This document shows positions 49,452 through 59,262 of a stretch of DNA of 64,000 nt, piece by piece. Each line of letters opens with the position of its first letter. Position 1 is the first letter of the stretch. The translations under genes and the position numbers were made by a program. The stretch is from assembly GCF_022539665.2 (NCBI RefSeq), contig NC_081332.1:6662303-6726302 (forward strand). The letters run 5' to 3'. Under the pieces are notes generated by a model. The model saw only the letters and a list, made by a program, of their open reading frames with translations. It had not been told where the DNA came from and made no database searches. Origin of the DNA: Daphnia carinata. Its lineage: Eukaryota; Arthropoda; Branchiopoda; Diplostraca; Daphniidae.

Positions 49452-51137
49452 CTATTTAGGTATGATTGTTGATTCTGTCAGAATGTCATTCGCGCTGCCC
49501 TGTACCAAGGTTCGGGAGGTGAAAAAACTATGTGAAGACGCATTGGGCGCTAAACAGCTATCCTTACGCAAAGTGGCTTCCATTTTATGAAATGTCACGT
49601 GGGCCATTCCAACCATTCCCTTTACCCAGTCTCACTATAGAAGCGTGCAGCGCTTTTATCTATTGGAATCCAAGAAGCCGAACGGTGATCTCAATAACAA
49701 ATGTAATTTATCGTCCGAGGCGGAAGCTGACTTAAAATGGTGTATGGCAAATTTGGAATTCACAAATGGGAAAGTGTTTTTTCCACGAAAACCGGATATT
49801 GAGATATGTTCGGACGCTTCACTCTCTGGGTGAGGGGTAATATGTAATGGAGTTACAACTCGGGGCCCATGGACGGTTGATCAACTGAATTTACATATCA
49901 ATTGCCTGGAACTTTTAGGCGCCTTCTACGCGGTACAATTGTTCGTTGGAGCGTCATACAGTCTCTCGGTTAGAATATTTCTTGATAATTCTACAGCGAT
50001 ATGCTACAATAATAAAGAGGAAGGAACCAGATCGGTCGAGCAACGAAAATTCTCGGTTGAAGTGGTTTATTTAGCAGGTGTTCTAAATGAAAAGCATTCT
50101 TTCTGAGTGGAAGGGTGACTTTACGTTATTAAGACAAATGAATGAAAAAGAACTCGAGAGGCATTACCATAATGTCGAATATATTTTCTGCTAATAGGCC
50201 AAATAAATGAAACAAAGAATACACAGTTATTTGACATAAATGGGAAACGGAAAGGTGAAAATGGAGTTATACAAAGTCGGTCTTACTGTAACATGCCATG
50301 GGGAAGGTAGAAGAAAGATAATAGAAGTTGTAGTGGAAAAATAGAAATACAATAACTCGTCGGTCGCCCATGAAAAGGAAGGCACTCACAGTAGTTATTT
50401 AAGAATTAAATAACTATTAATTATGGTATTATGAAATATTTAAGACTGAACTCACTGGACTTGAACAGAGAATATTTAATAGATGAGAATTAACTGAACG
50501 GCACAGTAGGAAATGAAGAACTATATTTGGGGAACAAAAGGGGCATCCTTTTATAGGTTTCCCATTGTTAGGGAAAACATAGCGTTTCCGAACCATGAAA
50601 TCCGGAAAAAGTTATTTAATCGTCGCACGCGTCACCATTTCAGATTCACGGAAATGGATGGAGCGACGTCCCACTTATATTTCCATTCCACACTTACATA
50701 GCCAATCAACAAGTAGAGCGAATACAACTCAAGGAAATGTCAACGACACTTGAATAATTATATTTTTATAATGTATAATTTTAAGATAAAAGACAATAAA
50801 TATAGTATACAATATTTGAATAGATAAAAAGATAAAAGACAACAAATAATCAAGTCAAAAATATAATTGAAAGGTGTATTCGATGACTTCGTTACATAAA
50901 CGTAGATGCGGATAGAGAATCCTGATCCACCCCCGACACGAGCGATTGGCTGTTAAGTCGACAAGTTTTCAGCAAGTTTTCAGCAATCTAAGTAAAATTT
51001 GGCCGATGGATGTCGATCTATTCGGGTCGTCCTGGAATACACACTTACCTCGCTTCGTTTCTTGGCGGCCTCAACCAGGTTCCATGGCGGTTAACGCTCT
51101 TTCGGTTAATGGGAACAATTTCATGGGTTACGTTTTC
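49452..51137 (+). pseudogene. DIRS-type retrotransposon, RT C-terminus and RNase H part
   Basis: Decayed plus-strand coding sequence: YLGMIVDSVRMSFALP and KQLSLRKVASIL (the region after the RT palm in DIRS), RPDIEICSDASLSG-like RNase H start at about 49,790, LDNSTAICY, then SKIWPMDVDLFGSSWNTHLP and FVSWRPQPGSM at about 50,990-51,090. The last segment leads to GYVF, where the long-TIR element interrupts. RT with its catalytic YxDD box is missing. Several stops and shifts occur. About 800 bp at 50,110-50,915 has no DIRS similarity and is probably another insertion. Confidence 0.75.
51130..51137. repeat. Target-site duplication, left copy (ACGTTTTC)
   Basis: Repeats exactly at 61546-61553. Removing one copy and the element restores the DIRS reading ...GYVF-PPFSMI.... 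One base further out is T here and C on the right, so the duplication is 8 bp, or 9 bp with one change. Confidence 0.8.
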
Positions 51138-51144
51138 GATTGGC

Positions 51145-51290
51145 GGAGAAAAAGGCCCAGACGAAAAAGGCCCAGACGAAAAAGGCCCGCGAAAAAGGCC
51201 CAGACGAAAAAGGCCCATACGAAAAAGGCCCACTTTTTTCCAAATTCAAAAGTGGGCCTTTTTCTCCATTGGACTGGGCCTTTTTCTCCG
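51145..51290. repeat. Left tip: GAAAAAGGCCCAGAC tandem repeats and hairpin
   Basis: About six direct copies of a 15-bp unit run to 51,232. The tip then inverts: AAAAGGCCCACTTTT and AAAAGTGGGCCTTTTTC form a local hairpin around TTCCAAATTC. Confidence 0.85.
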
Positions 51291-52143
51291 TTTAATTTCC
51301 ATGTTCCCACAAACTTTATATTTATTTTCAAAATATATTTCCAACCTCCTATTCCGTGGAAAGTGGAATGTACATAGGTTGCTGAAACCGTTACCTTCTA
51401 TAAGGTTTGCCGAGATCAAACAATGTTAGCGTATGTACGTTAGTTAATCTTTGATTATTTATTCGTTAGCAATCTGATTTCGGATTTTGTTAGTATTTAT
51501 GTATTGCTAATATCCCGTTAAATAAAGTTCATTTTTCACAATTTTTGTTTATTGAACTACTATCGGCTTTTTTTAATATAATACAAGAAATTAATGTTTT
51601 TCGCACTTAGCCTTGTTCTGTCCACCCTCTTTGATTATTCCCCCAACCCCCAGTCCATCTCCCTTATAACTTCCCTTTGTCGATACTTATGCCATAGGTA
51701 AAGACCACTGATTCGTTGTGAATAAGGAAACTGAATGAGTTCCGCGGGGCTTTTGTGGTTGCTGGGAACAAAAATATATGTTACCACGAAGACTAGTTTA
51801 TTATTATTAACATTTGATAAATAATGTTTATAGGAATAATAGTACAAACTTGAACTATCGTCTGAGGCAAGGACCAAAACAAAGACTATTGTAATTCAAT
51901 ATTGATTCTAATACCATTTATTCTTTATACATTTTCAATTCTTTTAACAATTACAAAGAGCCCAATAAATATATTAAAATCATAACCTACTGCTATAAAT
52001 GATTTTGTTCGTTCTTCATGTCCTGTTTTCACCTTTTGTACATTTTCAAGCAGCTATTGATTACCTAATTACACATGACATACTACATTGAGATATAAGG
52101 AAGCTTTACACTTTACGTTAGCAAAGCTACTAATAATGACAAA

Positions 52144-52374
52144 TCAATTTTCTACTACGACGGATTTTTTTTTATGAGAGTCTCTTATTAGTGAAGACAC
52201 TAAACCTTTTAAATTGAATCTAAGATTTTTTTTCTTCAAATTTGCCACGATCATGGAAGGCATATCAGTGTATTTTTCTAAAAAACTATCACGACATGGC
52301 TGCACATGAAAGAACACAAGTTTAGCTGATCCATCAGTCAGTATCAGTTTTTCATGCGATAAATTTGCCTTTTT
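52144..52374 (-). pseudogene. Unrecognised captured coding fragment in the left arm
   Basis: A minus-strand frame includes NLSHEKLILTDGSAKLVFFH and SFLEKYTDMPSMIVANLKKK before a stop at 52144-52146. The right arm holds a degenerate copy at about 60,085-60,300. I do not recognise the protein; it looks like real coding sequence and may be a third captured gene or the next exon of the SURF6-like transcript. Confidence 0.35.
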
Positions 52375-52389
52375 TCTTTAGTTTATTCA

Positions 52390-54140
52390 CTTTATGTTCT
52401 TTCTTTTCAGTTTTCTTTTTCTTAATGTTGGCTTTTCTCCTTTTCTGTTGTTATTCCCTTCTCTTTTCCTTTTCTTCGATTCGTTCAGCGCAATTTTTGT
52501 TACTCTCTGATTTGATTTGATCTCGTTCATTAATTGGTTTGGCAAGCAATTCCACATAGTCTTTTACCTATTGCAATACAGAAAGGTTAAAAGTTTTCAA
52601 GATCTTACAAATATTTTTGTCAAATTGAAAGTTTACCTGAAAACCTTCAGCTATTTGCAGAGCACCATTTCGTGCCTGTTTCTCTTCAATACTTCTTGCA
52701 TTTTCAACTTCAGCTTGGCCTACCAAGATTTTCATTTTTGGTTTAAGTTTTATTTTCTTTCATTTTAATCGTTGCCACTTCTGGATCTAAAGTGGTCTTA
52801 TTCAGAATGGGTGAGGAATTAGATAGTTCTCCAAAGTCAAATTTGCCGGAAACTAGGCAGCCTCCACTGTTAAAAATTGGTGTTGGCAGTGTACTTGCTA
52901 GTCTTGCTTCAGGAATTTCTGTTTTAACAAACTCTGAAAGACCAGAGGTTGATGACACAGATGCTGCCTTGGTGGCTCGAGCATGTTTGGCAATTCAGGA
53001 CCTCTTCTTCTTACTTTTCCTTTTTAATTTCTTCTTCATTCCCTCTAACTTCCGTTTAAGTTTGATTTTCGTTGTCTTATCAGACAATTCCAGCTTTTTC
53101 CCTGAAAATCAATGGAATTAACTGGCCGGTCTTCCTTAAATGTAAATGATAGACATACCTGTTAAGTGTGAGGTGTTCATTCGGTTTATGTTCTTTCTTT
53201 TCAGTTTTCTTTTTCTTAATGTTGGCTTTTCTCGTTTTCTGTTGTTATTCCTTTCTCTTTTCCTATTCTTCGATGCGTTCAGCCAACTTCTTTTACAATT
53301 TGATTTGATTTCATCTTGTTTCTTAATAGATTTAGCAAGCAGTTCCACATTGTTTTTCACCTATTGCAATACAGAAAGGTAAAATTATTTAAAATCTTAA
53401 AAATATGTTTGTCAAATTGAAAGTTTACCTGAAAACCTTCTGCTCTTTGCAGAGCACCTTTTCATGCCTGTTTCTCTTCAATACTTCTCGCATTCAACTT
53501 CAGTTTGGCCATCCAAGATTTTCACTTTGGCTTTGAGTTTTTTTTTTATTGTTGCCACTTTTGAATCTAAAGTGGTCTTGTTCAGAATGGGCGAGGGATT
53601 AGATAGTTCTCCTAAATCAAATTTGCTGAATAGTAGGCAGCTTTCACTGTTGAAAATTTGTGTTAGCGGTGTACTGGTTGGTCTTTGTTCAGGAATACCT
53701 GTTTTGACAAACTCTGTGGGATCAGAAGTTGATGACACTGATGCTGCCTCGGTGGCTTGTGCAAGTTTGGCAATTCAGGACCACTTCTTGTTATTTTTCT
53801 TTTTTAATTTCTTCTTCTGCAATTTTTCTAACTCCTTTTAAGTTTGGTTTTCATTGTCCTATCAGACAAATCCAGCCTTTTCCCTGAAAATAGATGGAAT
53901 AAGCTGGCCCGTCTTCCTTGAACGTAAAGATCAACACATACCTGTTAAGTGTGAGGTGTTAGCTGCTAGACATTCTTCTTGTTCAACACCAACCTTATTG
54001 CTATTGAGATCATCAACTGTAGATACACTTTCAGTTGGAATGTTGGTCAATAAGCTAGAAATGAAAAAGTCTTCAGGAGTGAGTTGCTTTTTAAGAGCAA
54101 CGATGTCAATGGACCCTCGCGTTTTATAAGGCTCTTGATT
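52390..54140 (-). pseudogene. SURF6-like ribosome biogenesis gene fragment, left copy
   Basis: Minus-strand exons read: VALKKQLTPEDFFISSLL and TNIPTESVSTVDDLNS (about 54,110-53,990, N-terminal); then two tandem diverged copies of a central module (about 53,900-53,480 and 53,110-52,640) with IFNSGGCLVSGKFDFGELS and TKIKLKRKLEGMKKKLKRKS; and the lysine-rich SURF6 core ALQIAEGFQV followed by VELLAKSIKKQDEIKS. Known SURF6 proteins are nucleolar and contain a KFDF segment and an AEG(V/F)xVK motif. Stops, frameshifts and duplicated modules show it is not functional. Introns are retained. Confidence 0.6.
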
Positions 54141-54341
54141 TTTTGGGTCCTCATTTCCTACAAATTTTGTTTAGACGACACTTTCAAGTACTTGTTTTCT
54201 CTTTTTCCATTTACAAAAACTGCCTCTCATCTTATAACCTTTAAACTTTATTATTAATTATTTGATCTCTCAACATTATCACTGATCACTCCATAGATCA
54301 AACTATACGAAACAAGTCTATTGTTATTTTTCTTTAGGGAA

Positions 54342-55092
54342 CGGCATTTCAAGCCAAATCCAGCTTCAGGACGCCTCCACTTGAGGGCAGTATAAGCAGA
54401 TGGAAACCATGAACAATAAAAAAGTAGCTAAATTTTGTTGAATTTGTAACAGACTTGCCGCGATCGCGATCAAAAATTGATCGCCGATCCGATCTCCGAT
54501 CAAAAAATTGATCGCCGATCCGATCTTTTGAAAAAGATCGGAGATCGGATCGGCGATCCCAAAAAATTGATCGCGATCCGATCGTTTTTAGCGATCAAAC
54601 TTTTCGCCATCTAGCTGTAGATTTTCAGCCGCAGGGTTCTATTTCACTGCTATTTATGCGAATGCCAATTGAAGGAAACTGTTTAGTGTTCACCCTCAAT
54701 GGCCGCCAGTGACTGTCGCTGTGACAGCCAATGCTATTTTCGCGAGACAGTGTAAATTTTTACCGTTAGATGCTGCACAAAAATGATCGCTAAAAATGAT
54801 CGGCAAAATTTGATCGCCGATCCGATCTTTCGCAGTTTGATCGGATCGCCCGATCCGATCAAACTCAAAAGATCGGATCGGAGATCGCGATCGGAAAATT
54901 GATCGGCGCGGCAAGTCTGATTTGTAATATAAGAATTACATTTTTTTTTTAAATTCAATCGGTAATCTTAAGAATTTATTTTACTATGTTTATTTTTTGT
55001 ACTACCCATCATACGATTTATTGGATACTTACTCTGCTTATACTGCCCTCAGGTGGAGGCGTCCTGAAGGTAGATTTGTCTTGAAAATGTCG
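54342..55092. mobile_element. Second MITE family, copy 1 (split by the hAT MITE)
   Basis: Inverted ends: CGGCATTTCAAGCCAAATCC at the left and the complement GATTTGTCTTGAAAATGTCG at the right, with about 55 bp of further inverted similarity including GGACGCCTCCACCTGAGGGC. Without the hAT insertion it is about 270 bp. No target duplication was identified. Confidence 0.7.
54450..54919. mobile_element. hAT-type MITE, copy 2
   Basis: Same family as 45873-46324 (CAGACTTGCCGCG ends, GATCG-rich arms). It is flanked by a different perfect 8-bp duplication, ATTTGTAA (54442-54449 and 54920-54927). It has a longer left arm than copy 1. Inserted inside copy 1 of the second MITE. Confidence 0.92.
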
Positions 55093-55125
55093 TTCTCTAC
55101 AGAAATAACAATAGGCTAAGATCGT

Positions 55126-55341
55126 CGACATTTTCAAGCCAAATCTAGCTTCAGGACGCCTCCACCTGAGGGCAGTATAAGCAGATGGAAACCATGAGCA
55201 ATAACAAAGTAACTAAATTGTGTTGAATTTGTATAAGATATAAGAATATTATTATATTTGTATAATATAAGAATTAAAATTTTCTTAAAATTTCAATAGA
55301 CAATCATAAGAATTTATTTTACTACATTTGTTTTTTGTACT
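55126..55341. mobile_element. Second MITE family, copy 2 (right end missing)
   Basis: Begins CGACATTTTCAAGCC, only 33 bp after copy 1 and in the same orientation. It loses its right terminus where copy 3 starts. Confidence 0.65.
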
Positions 55342-55344
55342 ACC

Positions 55345-55560
55345 TTTCAAGCCAAATCTAGCTTGAGGACGCCTCCACCTTAGGGCAGTCTAAGCAGAGA
55401 AAGTATACAAAAAATCGTATGAACCGTTGTTCAAAAAACAAACGTAGTAAAATAAACCCCTAAGATTGCCTATTGAAATTAAAAAAAAAATTAAGTCTTA
55501 TATTACAAATTCAATAAAATTAGTTACTTTGTTATTGTTCATGGCCTCCATCTATCTGTG
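55345..55560. mobile_element. Second MITE family, copy 3 (inverted)
   Basis: Starts TTTCAAGCCAAATCTAGC, but its interior is the reverse complement of the copy 1 and 2 interiors (CATACGA-containing end first), so it lies in the opposite orientation. It ends truncated near GGCCTCCATCTATCTG. Confidence 0.65.
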
Positions 55561-55804
55561 TAGTACGAAAATTCCATTGATAGCTTTGCTGTTATTGTCT
55601 GCTAGCATCGAAGCTAATACCGAAAAAATTCAGTGAAACAAGGGAAAAGGCCGTTATTGCAACAAAATGTTTGGTGCAATAGATTCTACGAAAAACTCCT
55701 TTTATCATAAAGGACGGCTAGCTGCTTTAAAGAGGTAAGTTGAGTAAGCTCTTCTTCAGAGACTTACGTGCAGCTTGCAATCAAATTGTTGATGTGGAAT
55801 ATAT

Positions 55805-56073
55805 TGTCACGGCCATGGATCTTTACCAAGATAGAGACGTCGTGCTTCAGATTAAAAGATAATGTGTATTTCACCACAAGGTTCCATAACACAACTGCAA
55901 AACTAACTGCTCTAACCAATTAATCAAAAAGCCCCCACAGGTGTGCCAAGTCGCCCCTTTTATATCCGGCGACGAGGGTGGTGCTCCAAAGGACGGCCAT
56001 AACTGGGGCGGGATTTCCATCCTAGCGCTGTTGTCGCTACCGCGGTGACGAATCGAATATTTCCGACGCGACA
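55805..56073 (-). repeat. 3' LTR of the gag-only element
   Basis: 269 bp with TG...CA ends. Matches 58379-58647 base for base by eye. Confidence 0.93.
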
Positions 56074-56086
56074 TCCCCCTCCTTAA
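56074..56086 (-). promoter_or_regulatory. Polypurine tract
   Basis: On the minus strand AAGGAGGGGGA directly precedes the 3' LTR, the expected position for plus-strand priming in reverse transcription. Confidence 0.75.
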
Positions 56087-56351
56087 GTCGCGACTCGTCC
56101 CGATCGCGCTCGTGTGCCAGGAAAATAGAAGTCTAAAATCTAATATTTGTGTTACGGGGTAGAGGGATTACAGGGTTAGAGGAATTACACGATATTGACT
56201 TCATTTATAGGGGGGAATAAAGTAAATAAAAGCATTTCTCATGAATAAAAGTTGGGGCCGCCGCCGACCCATCTAGCGCTCGTAGCCTCAATACTCACCG
56301 GCCGACCAAGAGATGGCGTGGCCAGTTAGTGTTCTTTTCCAACCACGCTAT

Positions 56352-57434
56352 TCAGTCTCTTCTCATGTCCTCACGTTCTCGCCGGCTTCCATCACGTCCG
56401 TTTGGTCCCCTTTCGTCCTCTCTTCCTTCCCGATCGGGTGTTGGTGATCGTGGTCTCGTATTACCCGAGTTGGTCTCGCAAAAACGAGCAATATGACCGG
56501 AGCGTCCACATCGGTAGCAGATTGGTTTTCCGTCTACTGTTCGAGAAGTATTCTCCCCTCCCAGGCATAATTGTTTAGTGCCTCGTTCCAGCTCTTCTAT
56601 CCGAGCTGCCATATCGCGTATTAAATTTTTTAATTCGTCATGCGACCCTGGGCGCGTGCTGTCTCGCTTTGCGTCGGACTCGTAGGCTTCTTGTTTCAAC
56701 GGAGTTCGCCTTTCTTCGTAGTCAGCATACGTGACTCGCTTGGCTGGAATAGGTTCCTTCGCTTGTCCCATAAAATTAACTACCTGATGCGGCTTCTCTG
56801 AATCCTCATATGCCCTAGTATAAATTTTTAATGCTCTAAAAAATTCATCTGTCGTCCGGGGCTGTTTAATTGTCATTTCTCGCTTCAAAGGCTGATTAAG
56901 CCCACGCAAAAGATAATCTATTTTCTTCGCTTCAGACATCATAGGGTTCAGCCTACGGCACTGATTGAGCACGTCATAGAAATATCCTACGACCGTTTCA
57001 GAAGCCTCCTGCTTCCGATTACGTAGCCTAGCTTTATGATAGCGGTCGAAATCCTCCGAGCGAAATGTTTCTAAAAATCGCGTTCGTAGGCCCCTTCTCC
57101 CGGTTTCGGCCTCCCTCCCAGGCGCGGCTTCACGCGGAGCAACATCGTCCCAGACCACCTGTCTTATTTGACAAGCTAGCCAATCCTTTGCTGTGCCTTC
57201 TACGAATAATCCAAAGTATTCCGCTTTCTCAGCGGGACCCCATCCATTAAAATTGGCGGTCCTCTCGAAACGTTCTATCCATTCAGCGGCGTCATCGTCT
57301 GGTCCTCCGCGGAAAACTGGTACTTCACGATACTGCGATGGATGAGCCGGTGCACGCTGAGCGGCTCCTCCTGCCTGTGCAGGTACACGGGCGGGAGGTC
57401 CATCATTTCCTCTAAATTCCGCACGTTGGGCCAT
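56352..57434 (-). CDS. Gag of the gag-only LTR retrotransposon
   Basis: An intact 360-codon frame. The N-terminal half contains the Ty3-type gag core (VPVFRGGPDDDAAEWIERFE, then NGWGPAEKAEYF and AKDWLACQ). Near residue 305-318 lies one zinc knuckle, CYRCGRSGHIARFC (C-x2-C-x4-H-x4-C), followed by an Arg/Asp/Glu-rich tail. Gag would form the particle that packages the RNA. The frame ends without running into a protease or RT, and no pol frame overlaps it. The lack of any lesion fits the element's youth. Confidence 0.88.
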   Translation of the reverse strand: MAQRAEFRGNDGPPARVPAQAGGAAQRAPAHPSQYREVPVFRGGPDDDAAEWIERFERTANFNGWGPAEKAEYFGLFVEGTAKDWLACQIRQVVWDDVAPREAAPGREAETGRRGLRTRFLETFRSEDFDRYHKARLRNRKQEASETVVGYFYDVLNQCRRLNPMMSEAKKIDYLLRGLNQPLKREMTIKQPRTTDEFFRALKIYTRAYEDSEKPHQVVNFMGQAKEPIPAKRVTYADYEERRTPLKQEAYESDAKRDSTRPGSHDELKNLIRDMAARIEELERGTKQLCLGGENTSRTVDGKPICYRCGRSGHIARFCETNSGNTRPRSPTPDREGREDERGPNGRDGSRREREDMRRD

Positions 57435-57516
57435 TTCAAGCGTTGGTGCTATAACGAGCGGTAAAGCTCCAGAAAAATCGTCTAACCCCTTATCTCTTCC
57501 TTCCCTTGCGCACTCG

Positions 57517-58164
57517 TTAAAAGGTTCCTTGCTTTTCGGCTATCTTCCGTTGCTCCCTCGGATCAATACACGTTTGTTCTCCTACACCACTATCTCTCGA
57601 TCTTGCTTCCTGATCAAACTTCCGATACCTACAAGAGGAATTTGTCCTCGCGTTCGACTTTCCGATCGGGTTCAGTGATACGATTCCTCTTCTCGGAAAG
57701 GTATGGCCGATCGCTTTGGCAGTCTGTGCCCCTACTTCTGAGGAACTTGTCCTCGCGTTCGACTTTCCGATCGGGTTCAGTGATACGATTCCTCTTCGCG
57801 GAAAGGTATGGCCGATCGCTTTGGCAGTCTGTGCCCCTACTTCTGAGGAACTTGTCATCGCGTTCGACTTTCCGATCGGGTTCAGTGATACGATTCCTCT
57901 TCTCGGAAAGGTATGGCCGATCGCTTTGGCAGTCCGTGCCCCTACTTCTGTAACTCTCTTTAGAGATTCCGCCTGACTTCCGTCAAGACCAACGTTGCGT
58001 TGTCCTTCCTCGCTTATCGGGGACGCGGCTAACCCTCGTAAACGCCTGCTCTGCCTAGGCGGATCCGTACTCATCCACCGAGCTACGTCTCTCTCTCCCA
58101 CCCAATGGTAGGCCTGTCGGGCTTTCACTACGCGCTTTCCACAACTTACTCGGACGGTTCTCAA
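57517..58164 (-). CDS. Leader ORF with three 35-residue repeats
   Basis: A 215-codon frame between the 5' LTR and gag on the same strand. Residues about 75-180 are three copies of a 35-residue repeat containing EVGAQTAKAIGHTFPRRGIV and SLNPIGKSNARTSSS. The repeat stays open because its 105-bp DNA unit is a multiple of three. The first part includes RWMSTDPPRQSRRLRGLAAS. No known domain; it may be a real accessory protein or a leader region that happens to be open. Confidence 0.45.
   Translation of the reverse strand: MRTVRVSCGKRVVKARQAYHWVGERDVARWMSTDPPRQSRRLRGLAASPISEEGQRNVGLDGSQAESLKRVTEVGARTAKAIGHTFPRRGIVSLNPIGKSNAMTSSSEVGAQTAKAIGHTFPRRGIVSLNPIGKSNARTSSSEVGAQTAKAIGHTFPRRGIVSLNPIGKSNARTNSSCRYRKFDQEARSRDSGVGEQTCIDPREQRKIAEKQGTF
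57642..57956. repeat. Three 105-bp tandem repeats in the element leader
   Basis: Units start TTGTCCTCGCGTTCGACTTT at 57642 and 57747, with TTGTCATCG at 57852. They differ from each other by only a few bases. Confidence 0.9.
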
Positions 58165-58360
58165 CCTAACAGCGAATCAAGGAAATCGGCCAGGTCTGTG
58201 GTCCTGTACCACGGCAATTTAAGGCACTTTCTAGCCGGCCGGTCACACTTCCCAAGGACCCCTAAACAGCACCTGCCTCCAAGTCCCTTATTCAAAAACT
58301 TCCCAAGACCCGTGCGAAAAGAACAACAATTGCGCTTACCTTACTCAGCCTAACAGGTGC

Positions 58361-58378
58361 TACCCTGCATCTCCACCA
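58361..58378 (-). promoter_or_regulatory. Primer-binding site
   Basis: Directly inside the 5' LTR the minus strand reads TGGTGGAGATGCAGGG. Its complement ends CTCCACCA, i.e. a tRNA 3' end with CCA. I could not name the tRNA. Confidence 0.65.
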
Positions 58379-58647
58379 TGTCACGGCCATGGATCTTTAC
58401 CAAGATAGAGACGTCGTGCTTCAGATTAAAAGATAATGTGTATTTCACCACAAGGTTCCATAACACAACTGCAAAACTAACTGCTCTAACCAATTAATCA
58501 AAAAGCCCCCACAGGTGTGCCAAGTCGCCCCTTTTATATCCGGCGACGAGGGTGGTGCTCCAAAGGACGGCCATAACTGGGGCGGGATTTCCATCCTAGC
58601 GCTGTTGTCGCTACCGCGGTGACGAATCGAATATTTCCGACGCGACA
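58379..58647 (-). repeat. 5' LTR of the gag-only element
   Basis: 269 bp, upstream in the element's minus-strand orientation. Identical to the other LTR. Confidence 0.93.
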
Positions 58648-59262
58648 ATATTATGCATTCTCATTCACATTCAATGTTTATTTTGTTTCCTAGGAGAACA
58701 CAAAAAAAATTGGCGTCAAGGATGTTTTGTTATACGGGATTATTGATTATTACTAGGATCCAAGCATACACCAAAGCCAAACTTAGGACTTGCTTAACCA
58801 CTCAACAATTTTACTGTGAAAGGATGCAAAATTATGAAAGCGGTATAACATTTTAGTAACCAATATGTCTTAGAATATCTTTACTTTGTTTTTGCATGAT
58901 GCCAGGGGATCACCCAAACCATGCACCTTTCAGATTGGAGGTCTTAAATGGATGAATGTAATTGAAACGAGTTTTCATATTGAGCCTGAAAAAAAGGTAT
59001 GCGAAGGGTCAAAACCTAATTTTAAAAATTTTCATACATTGTGGTTTTCTTGTGCATCATATAACAAAAACTGAGAGCATAAATTTGTTATTGGATTCTA
59101 GGGAAGAATGGATGACTGCTGTTGATTATGCTGCTGAACAGCTTCATACAGATCCTGATTGCAATGATTTGGATATGCCAGCCGTTTCTGAAAAAACACC
59201 AGGAACCATGCTTCCAATCCTTAAGAAATGGAAAAACAGCTAACAGCTAAGCTCTCGCTTTT

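Larger units (their letters stand above)
51138..53165. repeat. Left arm of the long inverted repeat
   Basis: Pairs with 59262-61545. Landmarks: GGACAGAACAAGGCTAAG on the right is the complement of the segment near 51,605, and the GAATTACAATATT segment near 51,890 matches around 60,790. The match ends near the splice-like word AGGTATGT. Confidence 0.8.
55805..58647 (-). mobile_element. Gag-only LTR retrotransposon (TR-GAG-like), complete and young
   Basis: Two 269-bp LTRs (TGTCAC...GCGACA) that I read as identical, flanked by the 4-bp duplication ATAT (55801-55804 and 58648-58651). On the minus strand the order is 5' LTR, PBS, leader ORF with repeats, gag, PPT, 3' LTR. There is no protease, RT, RNase H or integrase, and only about 0.28 kb between gag and the 3' LTR. 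It must depend on enzymes from a related Gypsy-type element. The identical LTRs mean a recent insertion. Confidence 0.92.
55699..59243 (+). pseudogene. Akt/PKB PH-domain gene fragment with introns
   Basis: Four exon remnants in order: 55699-55734 (IIKDG, stop, LL, stop, RG; Akt has KEGWLHKRG here, so TGG became TAG and AAA became TAA), 58694-58842 (EHKKNWRQGCFVIRDY and PLNNFTVKGCKIMKA), 58906-58996 (PKPCTFQIGGLKWMNVIETS, FHIEPEKK) and 59102-59243 (EEWMTAVDYAAEQLHTDPDC). This is the PH domain that binds PIP3 in Akt; no kinase domain is present. Introns are retained, so the capture was at DNA level. The first intron was later split by the LTR element at 55805-58647. The exon 3 to 4 junction is one base out of frame. 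Confidence 0.8.

Noticed and set aside
51010-51429. Overlapping 139- and 143-codon frames rich in KKAQ/RRKRP
   Set aside because: They run from DIRS coding sequence into the GAAAAAGGCCC tip repeats; the basic stretch is translated transposon tip, not a gene.
57603-57976. Plus-strand frames over the 105-bp repeats
   Set aside because: The element's gag, PBS and PPT all place its coding strand on minus; these are shadows.
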